In this document: positions 18,894 to 28,894 of the stretch, piece by piece
Numbering within the stretch: position 1 is the stretch's first letter
Layout: each line of letters starts with the position of its first letter
Assembly (NCBI GenBank): GCA_018336015.1
Contig: JAGXQZ010000050.1
Span: 124,001-188,000, forward strand
DNA from: Algoriphagus sp.
Lineage (GTDB): Bacteria > Bacteroidota > Bacteroidia > Cytophagales > Cyclobacteriaceae
Length of the DNA: 64,000 nt
Direction of reading: 5' to 3'
Program-made: the position numbers and the translations under genes
Notes under the pieces: model-generated
The model's database searches: none
The model's input: only the letters and a program-made list of their open reading frames with translations
Told to the model about the DNA's origin: nothing

Positions 18894-20561
18894 TTATTTT
18901 ACCCTATAGATCTTGCCTTCCGTTTTGCTCATGATATAGAGCTTTTTAGTGGCATCAAGACCAAATTTGAGATCGACCCGATCGTGGTTGACAAGAGTCT
19001 TCATGGAGACTTCCTTTCCTCCGAATGTCACACCCCAAGATTGGGTAACCGGATTGGGCAATTCGCTTAGGTCTGCAAAAAACAATCTGCCCGAAGGCAC
19101 ATCTCCAAACACAAATTTTCCTTTCAACGGGCCTTCTGAAACCATGTACCCGCCAATGACTGCCACAGTTTCGTCATGTTCCAGTTGGATCAGAGGATAA
19201 GTCACTCCAAACTTAGCATCATCCTCAGGCAATGGATAAAGCGCGCGAAAGCTTCCGAAAGGATTAATCACAAAAGTACCTTCACGAACTGGCCAACCGT
19301 AGAATTTACCCGGCTCGATTCGGTTGATCTCCTCGATGCTATGCTGTCCGATATCAGTGGCATGAAGATTTCCTTTATCATCCCAAAAGATTCGATTTGG
19401 ATTTCTGAAGCCATAAGCTAGCACTTCTCCCGCCATTCCTGGCTTTCCGGCAAACGGGTTGATTTTTGGTATTCCATATTTTCCGTTTTTGCCGTCTTTT
19501 CCGGCAGGGTCGATTCTCAAAATACTGCTGTAGATTCCTTTTCCCTGATGATTGGAGATGGCCGCAAAGCGCTTTTCGGCAGTACCCCCATCACCATAAC
19601 CGATGTAGAGTAGGCCATATTCCGGATCTCCTTTTTTGGCAAAAGGATTAAAAGTCAACTCCTGCATACCGTGGGCTTGGGATGCATTGTCGATCCTTAG
19701 AATTTCACGGTCTGTTCCTTTGAAAGCTTTGGCCTTGGGATTTTCTGCTTTCCACTCGGTGAGCACCCACTGCATAAAGACATTAAGGCTATCTGTGTAG
19801 CCAAAATCTGAAGGAGCCGTACCCCCGGGTTCGGTATGAGAAGTATAGAAAAGGCCGTTCGTTTCAAAATCAGGATGAAACGCAAAGCTACCCACTCCGG
19901 TCGCCCAGCCTGGCTTGCTGACCATGGCAGGTCGTTTTTCTTTTAGATTGAGGAAAAGAGCAGGTTGTTGGTTTTCTATTTCATATAGACCGATCCGCTG
20001 GTCATTGATGAAAAGGCGGTCAGTTCCAGGAATAGGTTCCATTTTGGTCATTTTGGCCAAAGGAGGTACGGTGTCTGAAGCTGGTAATTGGGCGAAAAGT
20101 TCAAGTTCGAGTCTGATCCCGGAGTCTTGGATTTTCTCAGGAATCAGATTGGAGGTAGTATCTCCGCTGATTGGGATCGGCAAAGTCTCAAACGTATGCA
20201 TGTAGCTGAGCAATGCGTCAATATCCTGATCTGTCAAAGCAGGAAATCCAGGCATCTGTGTTTTGTATTTTGCTAAAAGCTCGACGGCACGAGGATCTTT
20301 AGCTTCGATGGAAGCCGCTGGATTTTTGATGAAATTACGAATCCATTGCGTTTCTACTTGCCTCGTGAGTCCGCTTAAGTTTGGACCAATTGCGTCCTCA
20401 TTGAAATTATGGCAAGTTGAACACTGCTGTTCAAATATTGTCTTGCCTTTGAGTATCTGACTGGCATCCGTGGAGATTTCCAACCCAAATTCCTTTTTGG
20501 AAGGGGAACAGGAGTAAAGAAACACCAAGCTTGTGGCAGTAAAAATCAAATAGTTCTTCAT
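18894..20561 (-). CDS. lipoprotein with cytochrome c domain and PQQ-type sugar dehydrogenase domain
   Basis: The ATG at 20561 gives a lipoprotein signal (LVFLYSCSPSKK, lipobox Cys in LYSC). A class-I cytochrome c domain follows, with heme motif CSTCH near residue 50 and a distal Met in KTQMPGFPAL. The remaining 400 residues match the glucose/sorbosone dehydrogenase beta-propeller: RLFINDQRIGLYEI, FHPDFETNGLFYTSH, LLYIGYGDGG, AYGFRNPNRIFWD, DIGQHSIEEINRIEPGKFYGW. Such enzymes oxidise sugars with PQQ and donate electrons to the fused cytochrome. It is anchored in a membrane facing the periplasm or outside. The substrate is unknown. Confidence 0.92.
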   Translation of the reverse strand: MKNYLIFTATSLVFLYSCSPSKKEFGLEISTDASQILKGKTIFEQQCSTCHNFNEDAIGPNLSGLTRQVETQWIRNFIKNPAASIEAKDPRAVELLAKYKTQMPGFPALTDQDIDALLSYMHTFETLPIPISGDTTSNLIPEKIQDSGIRLELELFAQLPASDTVPPLAKMTKMEPIPGTDRLFINDQRIGLYEIENQQPALFLNLKEKRPAMVSKPGWATGVGSFAFHPDFETNGLFYTSHTEPGGTAPSDFGYTDSLNVFMQWVLTEWKAENPKAKAFKGTDREILRIDNASQAHGMQELTFNPFAKKGDPEYGLLYIGYGDGGTAEKRFAAISNHQGKGIYSSILRIDPAGKDGKNGKYGIPKINPFAGKPGMAGEVLAYGFRNPNRIFWDDKGNLHATDIGQHSIEEINRIEPGKFYGWPVREGTFVINPFGSFRALYPLPEDDAKFGVTYPLIQLEHDETVAVIGGYMVSEGPLKGKFVFGDVPSGRLFFADLSELPNPVTQSWGVTFGGKEVSMKTLVNHDRVDLKFGLDATKKLYIMSKTEGKIYRVK

Positions 20562-20730
20562 CACTTAAAATTGGGATTTTCTGAAGCAATGATAAAGTAT
20601 GATTCAGAGTGAAAGCTTCTTTTTTACGGAATCCATTTCAGGATTCATTTTGAAAACGAGCCACCTGCAAAATTTTAATTGGGTCAATCATCTACTTGTA
20701 TTTAAAAGGGGTAAATCACAACCTGCAATT

Positions 20731-21102
20731 TTATTCATTTAGGTACATTCGCAAGGTCGATCTAATCTTGTTTAAGTCAAACGGTTTCATAAAGTAACTA
20801 AGTATCAGTCCGGTGTTTATGGCATTGGCAATTTGTTCATCAAAGTCATACCCAGACATCAGAAAACATTTCATTTCAGGAAAGCTTTCCTTGACTTTGG
20901 CAACAAAATCAAAACCATTGATCTCCGGCATTTTCAAATCTGAAATCACCGCCTTCAAATCACCATTTTCCTGTAAAATTTCAAAAGCTTCATATCCGTT
21001 AGTAGAAATGATAACCTCGTAAAGTGAGCTGAAATTTGCCTCAAACAATTCCAAATTCATGGGTTCATCGTCTACGTAGAGTATTTTAGGTTTGGTTTTC
21101 AT
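20731..21102 (-). CDS. stand-alone response-regulator receiver protein
   Basis: The 123-residue protein is a bare receiver domain: acidic pocket YVDDEPMN, phospho-acceptor Asp55 in VISDLKMPEINGF, and the conserved Lys106 in YFMKPF. No output domain follows. It starts 2 bases after the stop of the histidine kinase gene at 21105, so the two form a kinase/receiver pair in one transcript. Such single-domain regulators act as phosphate shuttles or by protein contact. Confidence 0.93.
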   Translation of the reverse strand: MKTKPKILYVDDEPMNLELFEANFSSLYEVIISTNGYEAFEILQENGDLKAVISDLKMPEINGFDFVAKVKESFPEMKCFLMSGYDFDEQIANAINTGLILSYFMKPFDLNKIRSTLRMYLNE

Positions 21103-21104
21103 TT

Positions 21105-22859
21105 CTAGCTTTTTAGAGGCAATAAGATACTAACTTTCGTTCCCTCCCCAATTTCGGATTCAAAGGAAATCATGCCCTGATGTTTTTGAATAATGGAATA
21201 GGTAATTGACAATCCCAAGCCGGTACCTTCTCCTGGAGGTTTGGTGGTGAAAAAAGGGTCCGTGATCTTTTTCAACACTTCTTTACTCATACCACTTCCT
21301 GTGTCCTTAATTGTGATTTCGGCTTGATTATGATTTATGGCAGTCTCTATAGAAATCAAGCCTTTACCTCCTCCGATCGCATAGATTGAATTGTTGATAA
21401 GGTTTGTAAATACCTGATGAAGCATCCCTACGTTTCCGTTGATCAAGAGAGGTTCTTTAGTATAATTTTTTTCAAGATTAATTCTGTCTTCAAATTTTGA
21501 ATGAAGTACTAAAAACGAGTTATCCAATATGGCATGAAGATCACATGTTTCTCCCATGGATTCATTGTTTCTGCTGAAGAGATTCAATCCTTTTACAATA
21601 GCCGTGACTCTTTCGAGTCCTGTCTGAATACTTTTTAGGAATAAATCTGTACGTTTTGGATTTTCACTTCCGAATTCATTGAAATATTCAGTGAGTCCAG
21701 TAGATGCACCCATGATGAAGTTCAGCGGGTTATTGATTTCATGAGCGACCCCTGCCAGTAAGGTTCCCAAGGAAGCCATTTTCTCTTGTTGAATCAACTG
21801 TGTCTGGGTTTCCTGAAGTCGTAGAAGGGTATGTTCAAGTTGAAGATTCTTTTCGGAAATTTCTTTGTTTATATTCTGAATTCTGGCATTACTTTCTTCG
21901 AGTTGTTGGGTTCTTTTTTGGACTAATGATTCTAAATTTTGTCTGTAGAGTTCCAGCTGATCTTCGTATTTTCTGCGGTCCGTGATATCCTGGAAGACCG
22001 TCAGAAGGACTATTCCTTTTTCTTTATCCTCAAAAGGAATAGCTGAAATGGAGACTATCTTTTTATTTCCTTTAAGGCTCAGAATCTCCACTTCAAAGTC
22101 TTTTACAAAACCTTTTTGCTGAAAATGTGCAAGAAATACCTTTCGGTCTTCCGGATTTCTATATTGATTTTGAGCAAGGAACCCTTTTAGATTTTGGCCT
22201 TCTACTTCAAATAATTTTTCAGCATCCTCATTGTAATCTATCAGTTCACCTTCATTGGAAGAAATGACTATGGGTACAGGGGTTTTCTTGATTTGATACT
22301 TCAAACGAGACTCAGACTCCAGCAATTCTGAATTTGCATTGGCATAATATTCAAAAAGTTTACCTGCAGAAACATAAATCAAATAAACTATAAACATGAT
22401 GGAGGTAATGGAAGAGATCATCCCTGTTGGCTCAAGCAAGAGATGATTCAAGTCTCTTACAGGAATTATAAAACCCTGCACACTCCCAATCCCAATAAAA
22501 TAAAGGTAGATACCGAAGGCTAGGAAGTAGGTGATAGAGGATTTTTTAAATCCAACCAAGGAATAAATCATCAATGGCATCAACCCCCAAAATGCCCCAA
22601 TCAGGCTGATGTGATAAACTTGAAATATCGTCAGTGCTGAAAAAACGAGCGCAAGTGAATGGACTTTTATTGAAATTTTGATTTTAGACTTAAAAAATGA
22701 GAGAACAATAAGGAATAAAAAAAGAATGGAATAAAAGATAGCCTGATAGTATAAACCCGTATCAAACACTCGAATTAAGCCGATTAGGTAAGGTATTGAT
22801 GCAAAAACACAGGTCACCAAAAGTGCCTTATCAATTATTTTTTGTTTTAATTCTTCCAT
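21105..22859 (-). CDS. membrane sensor histidine kinase with PAS domain
   Basis: The 584-residue protein starts at the ATG at 22859 (MEELKQKIIDKALLV); the frame extends to 22934 without a sensible N-terminus. About six transmembrane helices fill residues 12-190. A PAS domain follows at about 205-325 (VPIVISSNEGELIDYNEDAE), then a long coiled coil (TQQLEESNARIQNINKEISE). HisKA has His373 in LLAGVAHEINNPLNFIMG. The HATPase boxes are HQVFTNLINNSIYAI, IKDTGSGMSKEVLKK and GEGTGLGLSITYSI. The partner is the receiver gene immediately downstream. The membrane part may sense a lipophilic or envelope signal. Confidence 0.93.
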   Translation of the reverse strand: MEELKQKIIDKALLVTCVFASIPYLIGLIRVFDTGLYYQAIFYSILFLFLIVLSFFKSKIKISIKVHSLALVFSALTIFQVYHISLIGAFWGLMPLMIYSLVGFKKSSITYFLAFGIYLYFIGIGSVQGFIIPVRDLNHLLLEPTGMISSITSIMFIVYLIYVSAGKLFEYYANANSELLESESRLKYQIKKTPVPIVISSNEGELIDYNEDAEKLFEVEGQNLKGFLAQNQYRNPEDRKVFLAHFQQKGFVKDFEVEILSLKGNKKIVSISAIPFEDKEKGIVLLTVFQDITDRRKYEDQLELYRQNLESLVQKRTQQLEESNARIQNINKEISEKNLQLEHTLLRLQETQTQLIQQEKMASLGTLLAGVAHEINNPLNFIMGASTGLTEYFNEFGSENPKRTDLFLKSIQTGLERVTAIVKGLNLFSRNNESMGETCDLHAILDNSFLVLHSKFEDRINLEKNYTKEPLLINGNVGMLHQVFTNLINNSIYAIGGGKGLISIETAINHNQAEITIKDTGSGMSKEVLKKITDPFFTTKPPGEGTGLGLSITYSIIQKHQGMISFESEIGEGTKVSILLPLKS

Positions 22860-23303
22860 CTGAAATTCATTTCCAACACCGGATTTCTTGCATTTAGGTA
22901 TTGTTCCAACTCTACTAAACCACCGTAAAATCAAATTTCTCCAAAGTATCCAAATCCGCGTTTTTTAAAACCTACCGATTCAAATCCAAATTTGATCCAC
23001 TCAATTTAATCCAAAACAAGATACTAAGATCAAGGAATGATGTCTGGTTAGTTCGAAGTTTTTAATTCAGCTAAGTGAAACATAATCAACAGGAATCAAT
23101 GAAAAAGTGGGACAATCAAATGGAATCACCTAAGTAAGCGAGTTGAATTTGTCTTAATCGATTATGTCCATTCAAGAACCCCAAAGCCGGGTTTTGGACG
23201 CCTCTCAGTTTTACCAAAAACAATGAGACTTAGGAAAAATAAAAAAACCTCCGGTCGCTTTCATAACCGGAGGCTTCGTACTCAACCAATCTATCTCTAT
23301 TGT
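22860..23303. other. 444-bp intergenic region
   Basis: This stretch separates the sensor kinase start from the acyl-CoA dehydrogenase stop. It should carry the promoter of the kinase/receiver pair and holds the dehydrogenase terminator at 23238-23273. I see no gene in it; the 79-residue forward frame at 23223 is a shadow of the dehydrogenase end. Confidence 0.5.
23238..23273 (-). terminator. terminator of the fatty-acid cluster
   Basis: CCTCCGGT (23248-23255) and ACCGGAGG (23266-23273) form a perfect 8-bp stem. On the reverse strand it is followed by a long T-run (positions 23247 downward), as expected for rho-independent termination of the acyl-CoA dehydrogenase transcript. Confidence 0.85.
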
Positions 23304-25097
23304 TTAAAAAGGGTATTTTCCTTGGGCAATCATGTAATCCGCTATCTGCCTCCTGAGCTCCTTCACATTGATAAAGTCAGGTTTGGTAAATCTCTTCAGA
23401 CCCATCAGCAGAACTTTTTGCTCATCTCCTTTGGCAAAGGAAACTATTGCCTCTTTCGCTGATGCCTCAATCTTGTCCACAGCTTCATAGAGGTAAATCT
23501 TAGCCATGGCGATTTGATTTTTTGCTCCATCCTCTCCATTTTTTGAGGCGATTTTCTCAGCTCGGAGAATTGCGGATTCTGCAGCATAAATCTCGATCAT
23601 CACATCTGCCAGGTTCATCATGATCTCCTGCTCGTCTTCGATTCGATCTTGTAGCGACATCGCAGCTTTTCCTCCCACCATCAAGAAGACTTTCTTGAGT
23701 TTTTTCAGGATATCTTTTTCTACTGCGAAAAGCTCAGAAGCATCGATGCTTTCAAAAGAAGGCACGGAGGTAAGTTCTGCAGCAACAGCCATGGCTGGTT
23801 CGAAAAGGTTGATTTCACCTTTCATAGCTCGCTTGAGCACCATTCCAACCATCAGCATACGATTGATCTCGTTCGTTCCCTCGTAAATCCTGGAAATACG
23901 GGCATCTCGGTAGGCTCTTTCCATGGGAGCATCCGCCGAATAGCCCATGCCACCATAGATCTGTACCCCTTGATCGACTACATAATCCAATACTTCGGAT
24001 CCGTGGACTTTGGCAATGGCTGCCTCAATAGCAAACTGCTCCAAAGCTTTTAGCTTAGCTTCGGCATCAGGAAGACCATCTGCGGTCAATGCTACCATTC
24101 GATCTTCTATGTCCTGTCCGGCTCGGTAACAAAGCGATTCGGTAGCAAATATTTTGGTAGCCATTTCTGCAAGTTTGGACTTGATCGCTCCAAACGTGTT
24201 AATGCTGACCCCAAACTGCTTACGATCTGTGGAGTACTTGATGCTAAGACTGGTCACACCTCGTACACCGCCGAGGACACCTGCACCAAGTTTCACACGA
24301 CCGATGTTGAGAATGTTCACGGCTATTTTGAACCCGTTTCCACGATCAGAAAGCATGTTCTCAACAGGAACAGGGCAATCATTGAAGAATACTTGACGGG
24401 TGGAAGACCCTTTTATTCCCAGCTTTTTCTCTTCTTCGTTCATCGTAATGCCACCAAAGGTCTTCTCTACTATGAAGGCTGTGAGATTTTTGTCATCTTC
24501 AATTTTGGCAAATACAATGAAGAGATCGGCAAAACCGGCATTGGAAATCCACATTTTCTGTCCATTGATCAGGTAGTGTTTTCCATCTGGGGTAAGTGTC
24601 GCTTTGGTTTTGCCACTATTGGCATCCGAACCTGCGTCAGGTTCTGTCAAGCAATAGCAAGCAGCCCATTCACCTGTGGCGAGTTTGGGAAGGTACTTTT
24701 GCTTCTGGTCTTCTGTGCCATAATACAAAATCGGAAGTGTACCGATTCCTGTGTGTGCACCATAAGTAGTAGAAAAGGATCCTGCTCCGCCAATGATATC
24801 TGCGATCAGCATGGAGGTATTGAAACTCATGCCCAAACCTCCATACTCTTCTGGAACAGAAATACCCAATAAACCAAGTTCCCCTGCCTTTTTGAATAAT
24901 GAAGGAACAAGCTGAGGATTTTTCATGCTGTCAATCTCCTCGATATTGGGATTGATCTCTGTATCGATGAAATCCTGACAGGCCTGTGCCATCATTCGTT
25001 GCTCTTCGGTAAACTCCTCAGGAATAAAAATCGCCTGGGCTTCTGTATCGCGGATCAGAAACTCTCCGCCTTGGATGGATTTTGATATGGTAGTCAT
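23304..25097 (-). CDS. acyl-CoA dehydrogenase
   Basis: This FAD enzyme carries out the first step of beta-oxidation, forming trans-2-enoyl-CoA. The 597-residue protein contains the family blocks LGLLGISVPEEYGGLGMSF, WAACYCLTEPDAGSDANSG, KMWISNAGFADLFIVFAK, VLDYVVDQGVQIYGGMGYS and the signature RDARISRIYEGTNEINRML. The extra C-terminal 170 residues give the longer, VLCAD-like form common in Bacteroidota. It is the last gene of a row with the thiolase, the FadJ-like protein and the MarR regulator, suggesting coordinated control. A terminator follows directly. Confidence 0.96.
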   Translation of the reverse strand: MTTISKSIQGGEFLIRDTEAQAIFIPEEFTEEQRMMAQACQDFIDTEINPNIEEIDSMKNPQLVPSLFKKAGELGLLGISVPEEYGGLGMSFNTSMLIADIIGGAGSFSTTYGAHTGIGTLPILYYGTEDQKQKYLPKLATGEWAACYCLTEPDAGSDANSGKTKATLTPDGKHYLINGQKMWISNAGFADLFIVFAKIEDDKNLTAFIVEKTFGGITMNEEEKKLGIKGSSTRQVFFNDCPVPVENMLSDRGNGFKIAVNILNIGRVKLGAGVLGGVRGVTSLSIKYSTDRKQFGVSINTFGAIKSKLAEMATKIFATESLCYRAGQDIEDRMVALTADGLPDAEAKLKALEQFAIEAAIAKVHGSEVLDYVVDQGVQIYGGMGYSADAPMERAYRDARISRIYEGTNEINRMLMVGMVLKRAMKGEINLFEPAMAVAAELTSVPSFESIDASELFAVEKDILKKLKKVFLMVGGKAAMSLQDRIEDEQEIMMNLADVMIEIYAAESAILRAEKIASKNGEDGAKNQIAMAKIYLYEAVDKIEASAKEAIVSFAKGDEQKVLLMGLKRFTKPDFINVKELRRQIADYMIAQGKYPF

Positions 25098-25132
25098 TAT
25101 TGCTATGTTTTTTAGATTTCTTCATTATTCTA

Positions 25133-25199
25133 CGTTCGATGTTCATCATTCGAAATTTTTAATCATGAACACCGAATGATGAATTTCGAACACCGAAGT
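25133..25199. repeat. intergenic inverted repeat between thiolase and acyl-CoA dehydrogenase
   Basis: The gap is made of short alternating steps (TTCGATGTTCATCATTCG, GAACACCGAATGATGAAT) that fold back on each other, with TTCGAAATT pairing to AATTTCGAA. It resembles dispersed intergenic repeats of this phylum and carries no gene. It could also modulate expression within the operon. Confidence 0.5.
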
Positions 25200-25203
25200 T
25201 TGT

Positions 25204-26379
25204 TCACTTCAGTAACTCGTAAATACCCGCAACTCCCTGTCCGCCACCTACGCAGGCAGTGACAAGACCATATTTTTTATTTTGCCTTCTCAGTTCATTG
25301 AAAATCTGAATGGAAAGCTTGGCACCTGTGCATCCGAGTGGGTGACCTAGGGCCACTGCTCCTCCGTTGACATTGACGATGTCAGGATTCATGTCGAGGG
25401 ATTTCATTACAGCTAGACCTTGTGCGGCAAATGCTTCATTGAGTTCGATTAAGTCTATGTCACTCAATGTAAGTCCCGCTTGCTTCAATGCTTTTGGCAC
25501 TGCTTCTTTTGGACCAATTCCCATAATTCGTGGATCCACTCCAGCTACAGAATAAGACATCATTCTTGCCACAGGCTCTAATCCCAAGGATTTCATAAGT
25601 CTTTCAGACATCACTACCACAAAAGCAGCCCCATCGGATGTCTGTGAGGAGTTTCCTGCGGTAACTTGACCTCCATTTTTGAAAGCAGGTTTCAGGGCTG
25701 CCAAGGCCTCCATGGTCGTACCGGCCCGAGGTCCTTCATCCGTATCGACGGTAAACTTTCGGGTTTTCTTTTTTCCTTTTTCGTCGAGGTAGGTTTCCTC
25801 GACTTCAACGGGCACGATTTCGCTTTTGAATTTACCTGCCGCAATTGCAGCTAGGGCTTTTTCATGAGATCTTACCGAAAACGCATCGGCTTGCTCTCGA
25901 GTGATGTCATATTCTTTTGCAAGCTCTTCTGCGGTCAAACCCATACTCAAGTAGTAGGCTGGTGTCTGAGAAGCTATTTTCCAGTTAAGAGCTGTTTTGT
26001 AACCCATCATCGGAACAAGAGACATGGATTCTGTACCTCCTGCGATGATGCAATCCGCCATACCGGCTTTGATCTTTCCTACTGCCAGGGCGATCGCTTC
26101 TAATCCAGATCCGCAATAGCGGTTCATCACAAATCCCGGAGTATCGATTCCCAGGGCTAAAAGAGATATCATTCGTCCCATCTGCATGCCTTGTTCAGCT
26201 TCGGGAACGGCATTTCCCACGATCAGGTCATCGACCATTTTAGGTTCAAGACCGGGGGTATTTGCCACTAAGTGCTTGATCACATCTGCAGCCAAGTCAT
26301 CCGGTCGGTAAAATCTGAAACCTCCCTTTTTGGACTTTCCAACTGCTGACCTATATCCATAAATTATGTATGCTTCCAT
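25204..26379 (-). CDS. fadA: acetyl-CoA C-acyltransferase (3-ketoacyl-CoA thiolase)
   Basis: The thiolase cleaves 3-ketoacyl-CoA with CoA in the last step of beta-oxidation. The 391-residue protein has the acyl-enzyme Cys in MNRYCGSGLEAIALAVGK, the motif LNEAFAAQGLAVMKSL, NVNGGAVALGHPLGCTGAK with the catalytic His, and the second Cys in TACVGGGQGVAG. The length is typical. It lies between the acyl-CoA dehydrogenase and the FadJ-like gene on the same strand and belongs functionally with them. An acetoacetyl-CoA thiolase role cannot be excluded, but the neighbours favour fatty-acid degradation. Confidence 0.95.
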   Translation of the reverse strand: MEAYIIYGYRSAVGKSKKGGFRFYRPDDLAADVIKHLVANTPGLEPKMVDDLIVGNAVPEAEQGMQMGRMISLLALGIDTPGFVMNRYCGSGLEAIALAVGKIKAGMADCIIAGGTESMSLVPMMGYKTALNWKIASQTPAYYLSMGLTAEELAKEYDITREQADAFSVRSHEKALAAIAAGKFKSEIVPVEVEETYLDEKGKKKTRKFTVDTDEGPRAGTTMEALAALKPAFKNGGQVTAGNSSQTSDGAAFVVVMSERLMKSLGLEPVARMMSYSVAGVDPRIMGIGPKEAVPKALKQAGLTLSDIDLIELNEAFAAQGLAVMKSLDMNPDIVNVNGGAVALGHPLGCTGAKLSIQIFNELRRQNKKYGLVTACVGGGQGVAGIYELLK

Positions 26380-26417
26380 TTGTGTTTCGTTAGTTGTTTT
26401 GAGTTATTGATTTACTT

Positions 26418-26446
26418 GGTACGTGGTACATTGTACTTTGTACATC
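26418..26446. repeat. GTAC-rich intergenic repeat
   Basis: The gap upstream of the thiolase is built of short GGTAC/TGTAC steps (GGTACGTGGTACATTGTAC, then TTTGTACAT). It reaches the TGA of the FadJ-like gene. It looks like a dispersed low-complexity repeat, not a gene. Confidence 0.4.
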
Positions 26447-28850
26447 AATTCCTTAGAGGTTTTCCTTTAAACAAGATGCTATGGATTCGTTCTAGCGTCT
26501 TTTGCTCGCCAGTCAAACTCAAAAAAGCTTCGCGCTCCAAATCCAGCAAATATTGCTCTGACACCTCTGTCGTGGAAGAAAGGTCTCCTCCGGACATCAC
26601 CCAAGCCAGTTTTCTGGCGATCTTCGCATCGTGTGCAGAGATGTAATTTCCATAAATCATACCTGTGATACCTGCTTCAAAATAGGCCAAGGAGGTTTTT
26701 CCCAATACCTTAATGTTCGTCTGCTGTGCAGGCTGTGTATAACCCAGATCGGAGAGAGATAGCACTTTGGCCTTGGCATCTGCCAATTGTCTTTTTCGGT
26801 TGAGGGAAATCCCGTCTTGAGTCCTTAGATATCCCAATGCTCTTGCTTCTTCCGCTGAGGTAGAAACTTTCGCAGTAGCGATATTCATGAAATACTCCTG
26901 AAGCTGATTGAGCTCCACATCTCCGGCAATGACTCCATTGGCAAATCGACGAGTCATTTCCTTGGTTCCACCACCGGCAGGAATCAATCCTACGCCAACT
27001 TCGACCAAGCCCATGTACAGTTCGGCGTGCGCCTGAATGTGGTCTGCATGAAGAGAAAGTTCACATCCACCACCTAAAGCCATATTGTGAGGAGCAACTA
27101 CGACCGGCACGGAAGAGTATCGCGCCCGCATCATGGTGTTCTGGAATTGGGCGATCATCAGGTTGATTTCATCAAACTCCTGGTCTCCGGCAAACATGAA
27201 CAGCATGGCCAAGTTGGCACCCGCGGAGAAGTTTCCTCCTTCGTTGCCGATAACCAATCCTTTGTAGGACTTTTCCGCCATTCCGATTGCGGTATTGATG
27301 CCTTCGATCACTTCGGCGCCCATGGAGTTCATTTTGGTATGGAATTCTAATCCGATCACTTCATCACCCATGTCGTAAATCGTGGATCCGGCATTTCCCC
27401 AAACTTTTTTGCCGGCAGATTTGAGTGTGTCTAAGATGATGAAATCTTCGATTCCCGGAATTTCTACATAAGACTTGGAAGGGATGTCGTAATACTTTCT
27501 ATTTCCGTTTTCCACTTTGTAGAAGGATTCATGGCCTGCGGCAAGCATTTCATGAACCCACGGCGCAGCCTTTTCACCGGCGGCTTCCATTTTTCCAACT
27601 GTTTCCTTTACTCCCAAGACATCCCATGTTTCAAAAGGTCCGAGTTCCCATCCAAAACCTGCACAAACTGCCTGATCAATGCGATACAATTCGTCAGAAA
27701 TTTCTGGGATACGGCGTGAGCAATATTTAAACAAATCATAAAAAGATGCTCTGTAAAATTCACCGGCCCGGTCATCAAAATTCACCAAGAACTTGATGCG
27801 CTTTTTGAGATCATCGATTTCCTTGGAAGCTTCCAAGGCTTTGAATTTGGGTTTTTCTACCTCCTTATACTCAAAGGTTTTCAGATCCAGTTCTTTCAGT
27901 TCTTTGCTACCGTCCTTGTGGCGGATCATTTTGAAATAACCCTGTCCCGATTTATCTCCAAACCACTTGTTGTTATATAGGACTTCGACGATTTTGGGAA
28001 GCCTGAATTTGTCTCGGGATTCGTCATGTGGGAGGGCTTTGTATAAGTTGTTGGCGACATTAACGGTGGTATCCAAACCGACCACATCCATAGTTCGGAA
28101 AGTAGCTGACTTAGCTCTTCCGATGATCGGACCTGTCAATTTATCGACTTCAGATACACCAAAACCTGCCTTTTCGATCGCGTGCATGCCCGAAATGATC
28201 GCGTAAACCCCGATTCGGTTGGCGATAAATGCTGGAGTATCCTTACAAAGCACCGTTTCTTTACCCAAGTACCGATCGCCATAATCCATCAAAAAGTCGA
28301 TGATCTCTGATTTTGTCTTTGGTCCTGGAATAATTTCAAGAAGTCTCAAATAGCGCGGAGGGTTGAAAAAGTGTGTTCCGGCAAAATGAGTCTGAAAATC
28401 TTCCGATCTACCTTCACACATCAGGTGCATGGGAATACCTGAAGTGTTGGAGGTAATCAATGTTCCCGGTTTACGGTACTTTTCGACTTTTTCATAAAGC
28501 TGCTGCTTGATGTCCAGGCGCTCTACGACCACTTCGATTACCCAATCGTAGTCTTTGATTTTGGGAAGATCATCATCGAAGTTTCCTGTGATAATTCGTG
28601 ACGCATTAGCCTTGTCATAAATAGCAGAAGGATTAGCCTTAAGTGTATTTTGTAAGGCAGAAGTTACAATCCTGTTTCTAACAGCAGGATGCTCCTTGGT
28701 GAGTCCTTTCTTTTGTTCCTCCTCGGTGAGTTCGAAAGGAACAATGTCCAACAAAAGCACTTGAACGCCGATGTTTGCGAAATGACAGGCAATTCGTGAG
28801 CCCATCACTCCGGAACCTAAAACGGCTACTTTTTTAATGGTTCTGTTCAT
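26445..28850 (-). CDS. bifunctional 3-hydroxyacyl-CoA dehydrogenase / enoyl-CoA hydratase
   Basis: This 801-residue enzyme performs the hydration and NAD-dependent oxidation steps of beta-oxidation. The NAD-binding domain comes first (VAVLGSGVMGSRIACHFANI, GTHFFNPPRYLRLLEIIPGP, then KDTPAFIANRIGVY). The crotonase domain is C-terminal (VIGNEGGNFSAGANLAMLF, MALGGGCELSLHADHIQAH, GLIPAGGGTKEMTRRF). This order is the reverse of proteobacterial FadB/FadJ, where the hydratase comes first, and is common in Bacteroidota. It sits between the MarR regulator and the thiolase; the fad genes are all on one strand with short gaps. Confidence 0.95.
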   Translation of the reverse strand: MNRTIKKVAVLGSGVMGSRIACHFANIGVQVLLLDIVPFELTEEEQKKGLTKEHPAVRNRIVTSALQNTLKANPSAIYDKANASRIITGNFDDDLPKIKDYDWVIEVVVERLDIKQQLYEKVEKYRKPGTLITSNTSGIPMHLMCEGRSEDFQTHFAGTHFFNPPRYLRLLEIIPGPKTKSEIIDFLMDYGDRYLGKETVLCKDTPAFIANRIGVYAIISGMHAIEKAGFGVSEVDKLTGPIIGRAKSATFRTMDVVGLDTTVNVANNLYKALPHDESRDKFRLPKIVEVLYNNKWFGDKSGQGYFKMIRHKDGSKELKELDLKTFEYKEVEKPKFKALEASKEIDDLKKRIKFLVNFDDRAGEFYRASFYDLFKYCSRRIPEISDELYRIDQAVCAGFGWELGPFETWDVLGVKETVGKMEAAGEKAAPWVHEMLAAGHESFYKVENGNRKYYDIPSKSYVEIPGIEDFIILDTLKSAGKKVWGNAGSTIYDMGDEVIGLEFHTKMNSMGAEVIEGINTAIGMAEKSYKGLVIGNEGGNFSAGANLAMLFMFAGDQEFDEINLMIAQFQNTMMRARYSSVPVVVAPHNMALGGGCELSLHADHIQAHAELYMGLVEVGVGLIPAGGGTKEMTRRFANGVIAGDVELNQLQEYFMNIATAKVSTSAEEARALGYLRTQDGISLNRKRQLADAKAKVLSLSDLGYTQPAQQTNIKVLGKTSLAYFEAGITGMIYGNYISAHDAKIARKLAWVMSGGDLSSTTEVSEQYLLDLEREAFLSLTGEQKTLERIHSILFKGKPLRN

Positions 28851-28894
28851 TTTTTTGGGTTTTTGGTAGTTAAAATCCTTTAGTTGAGTTGGGT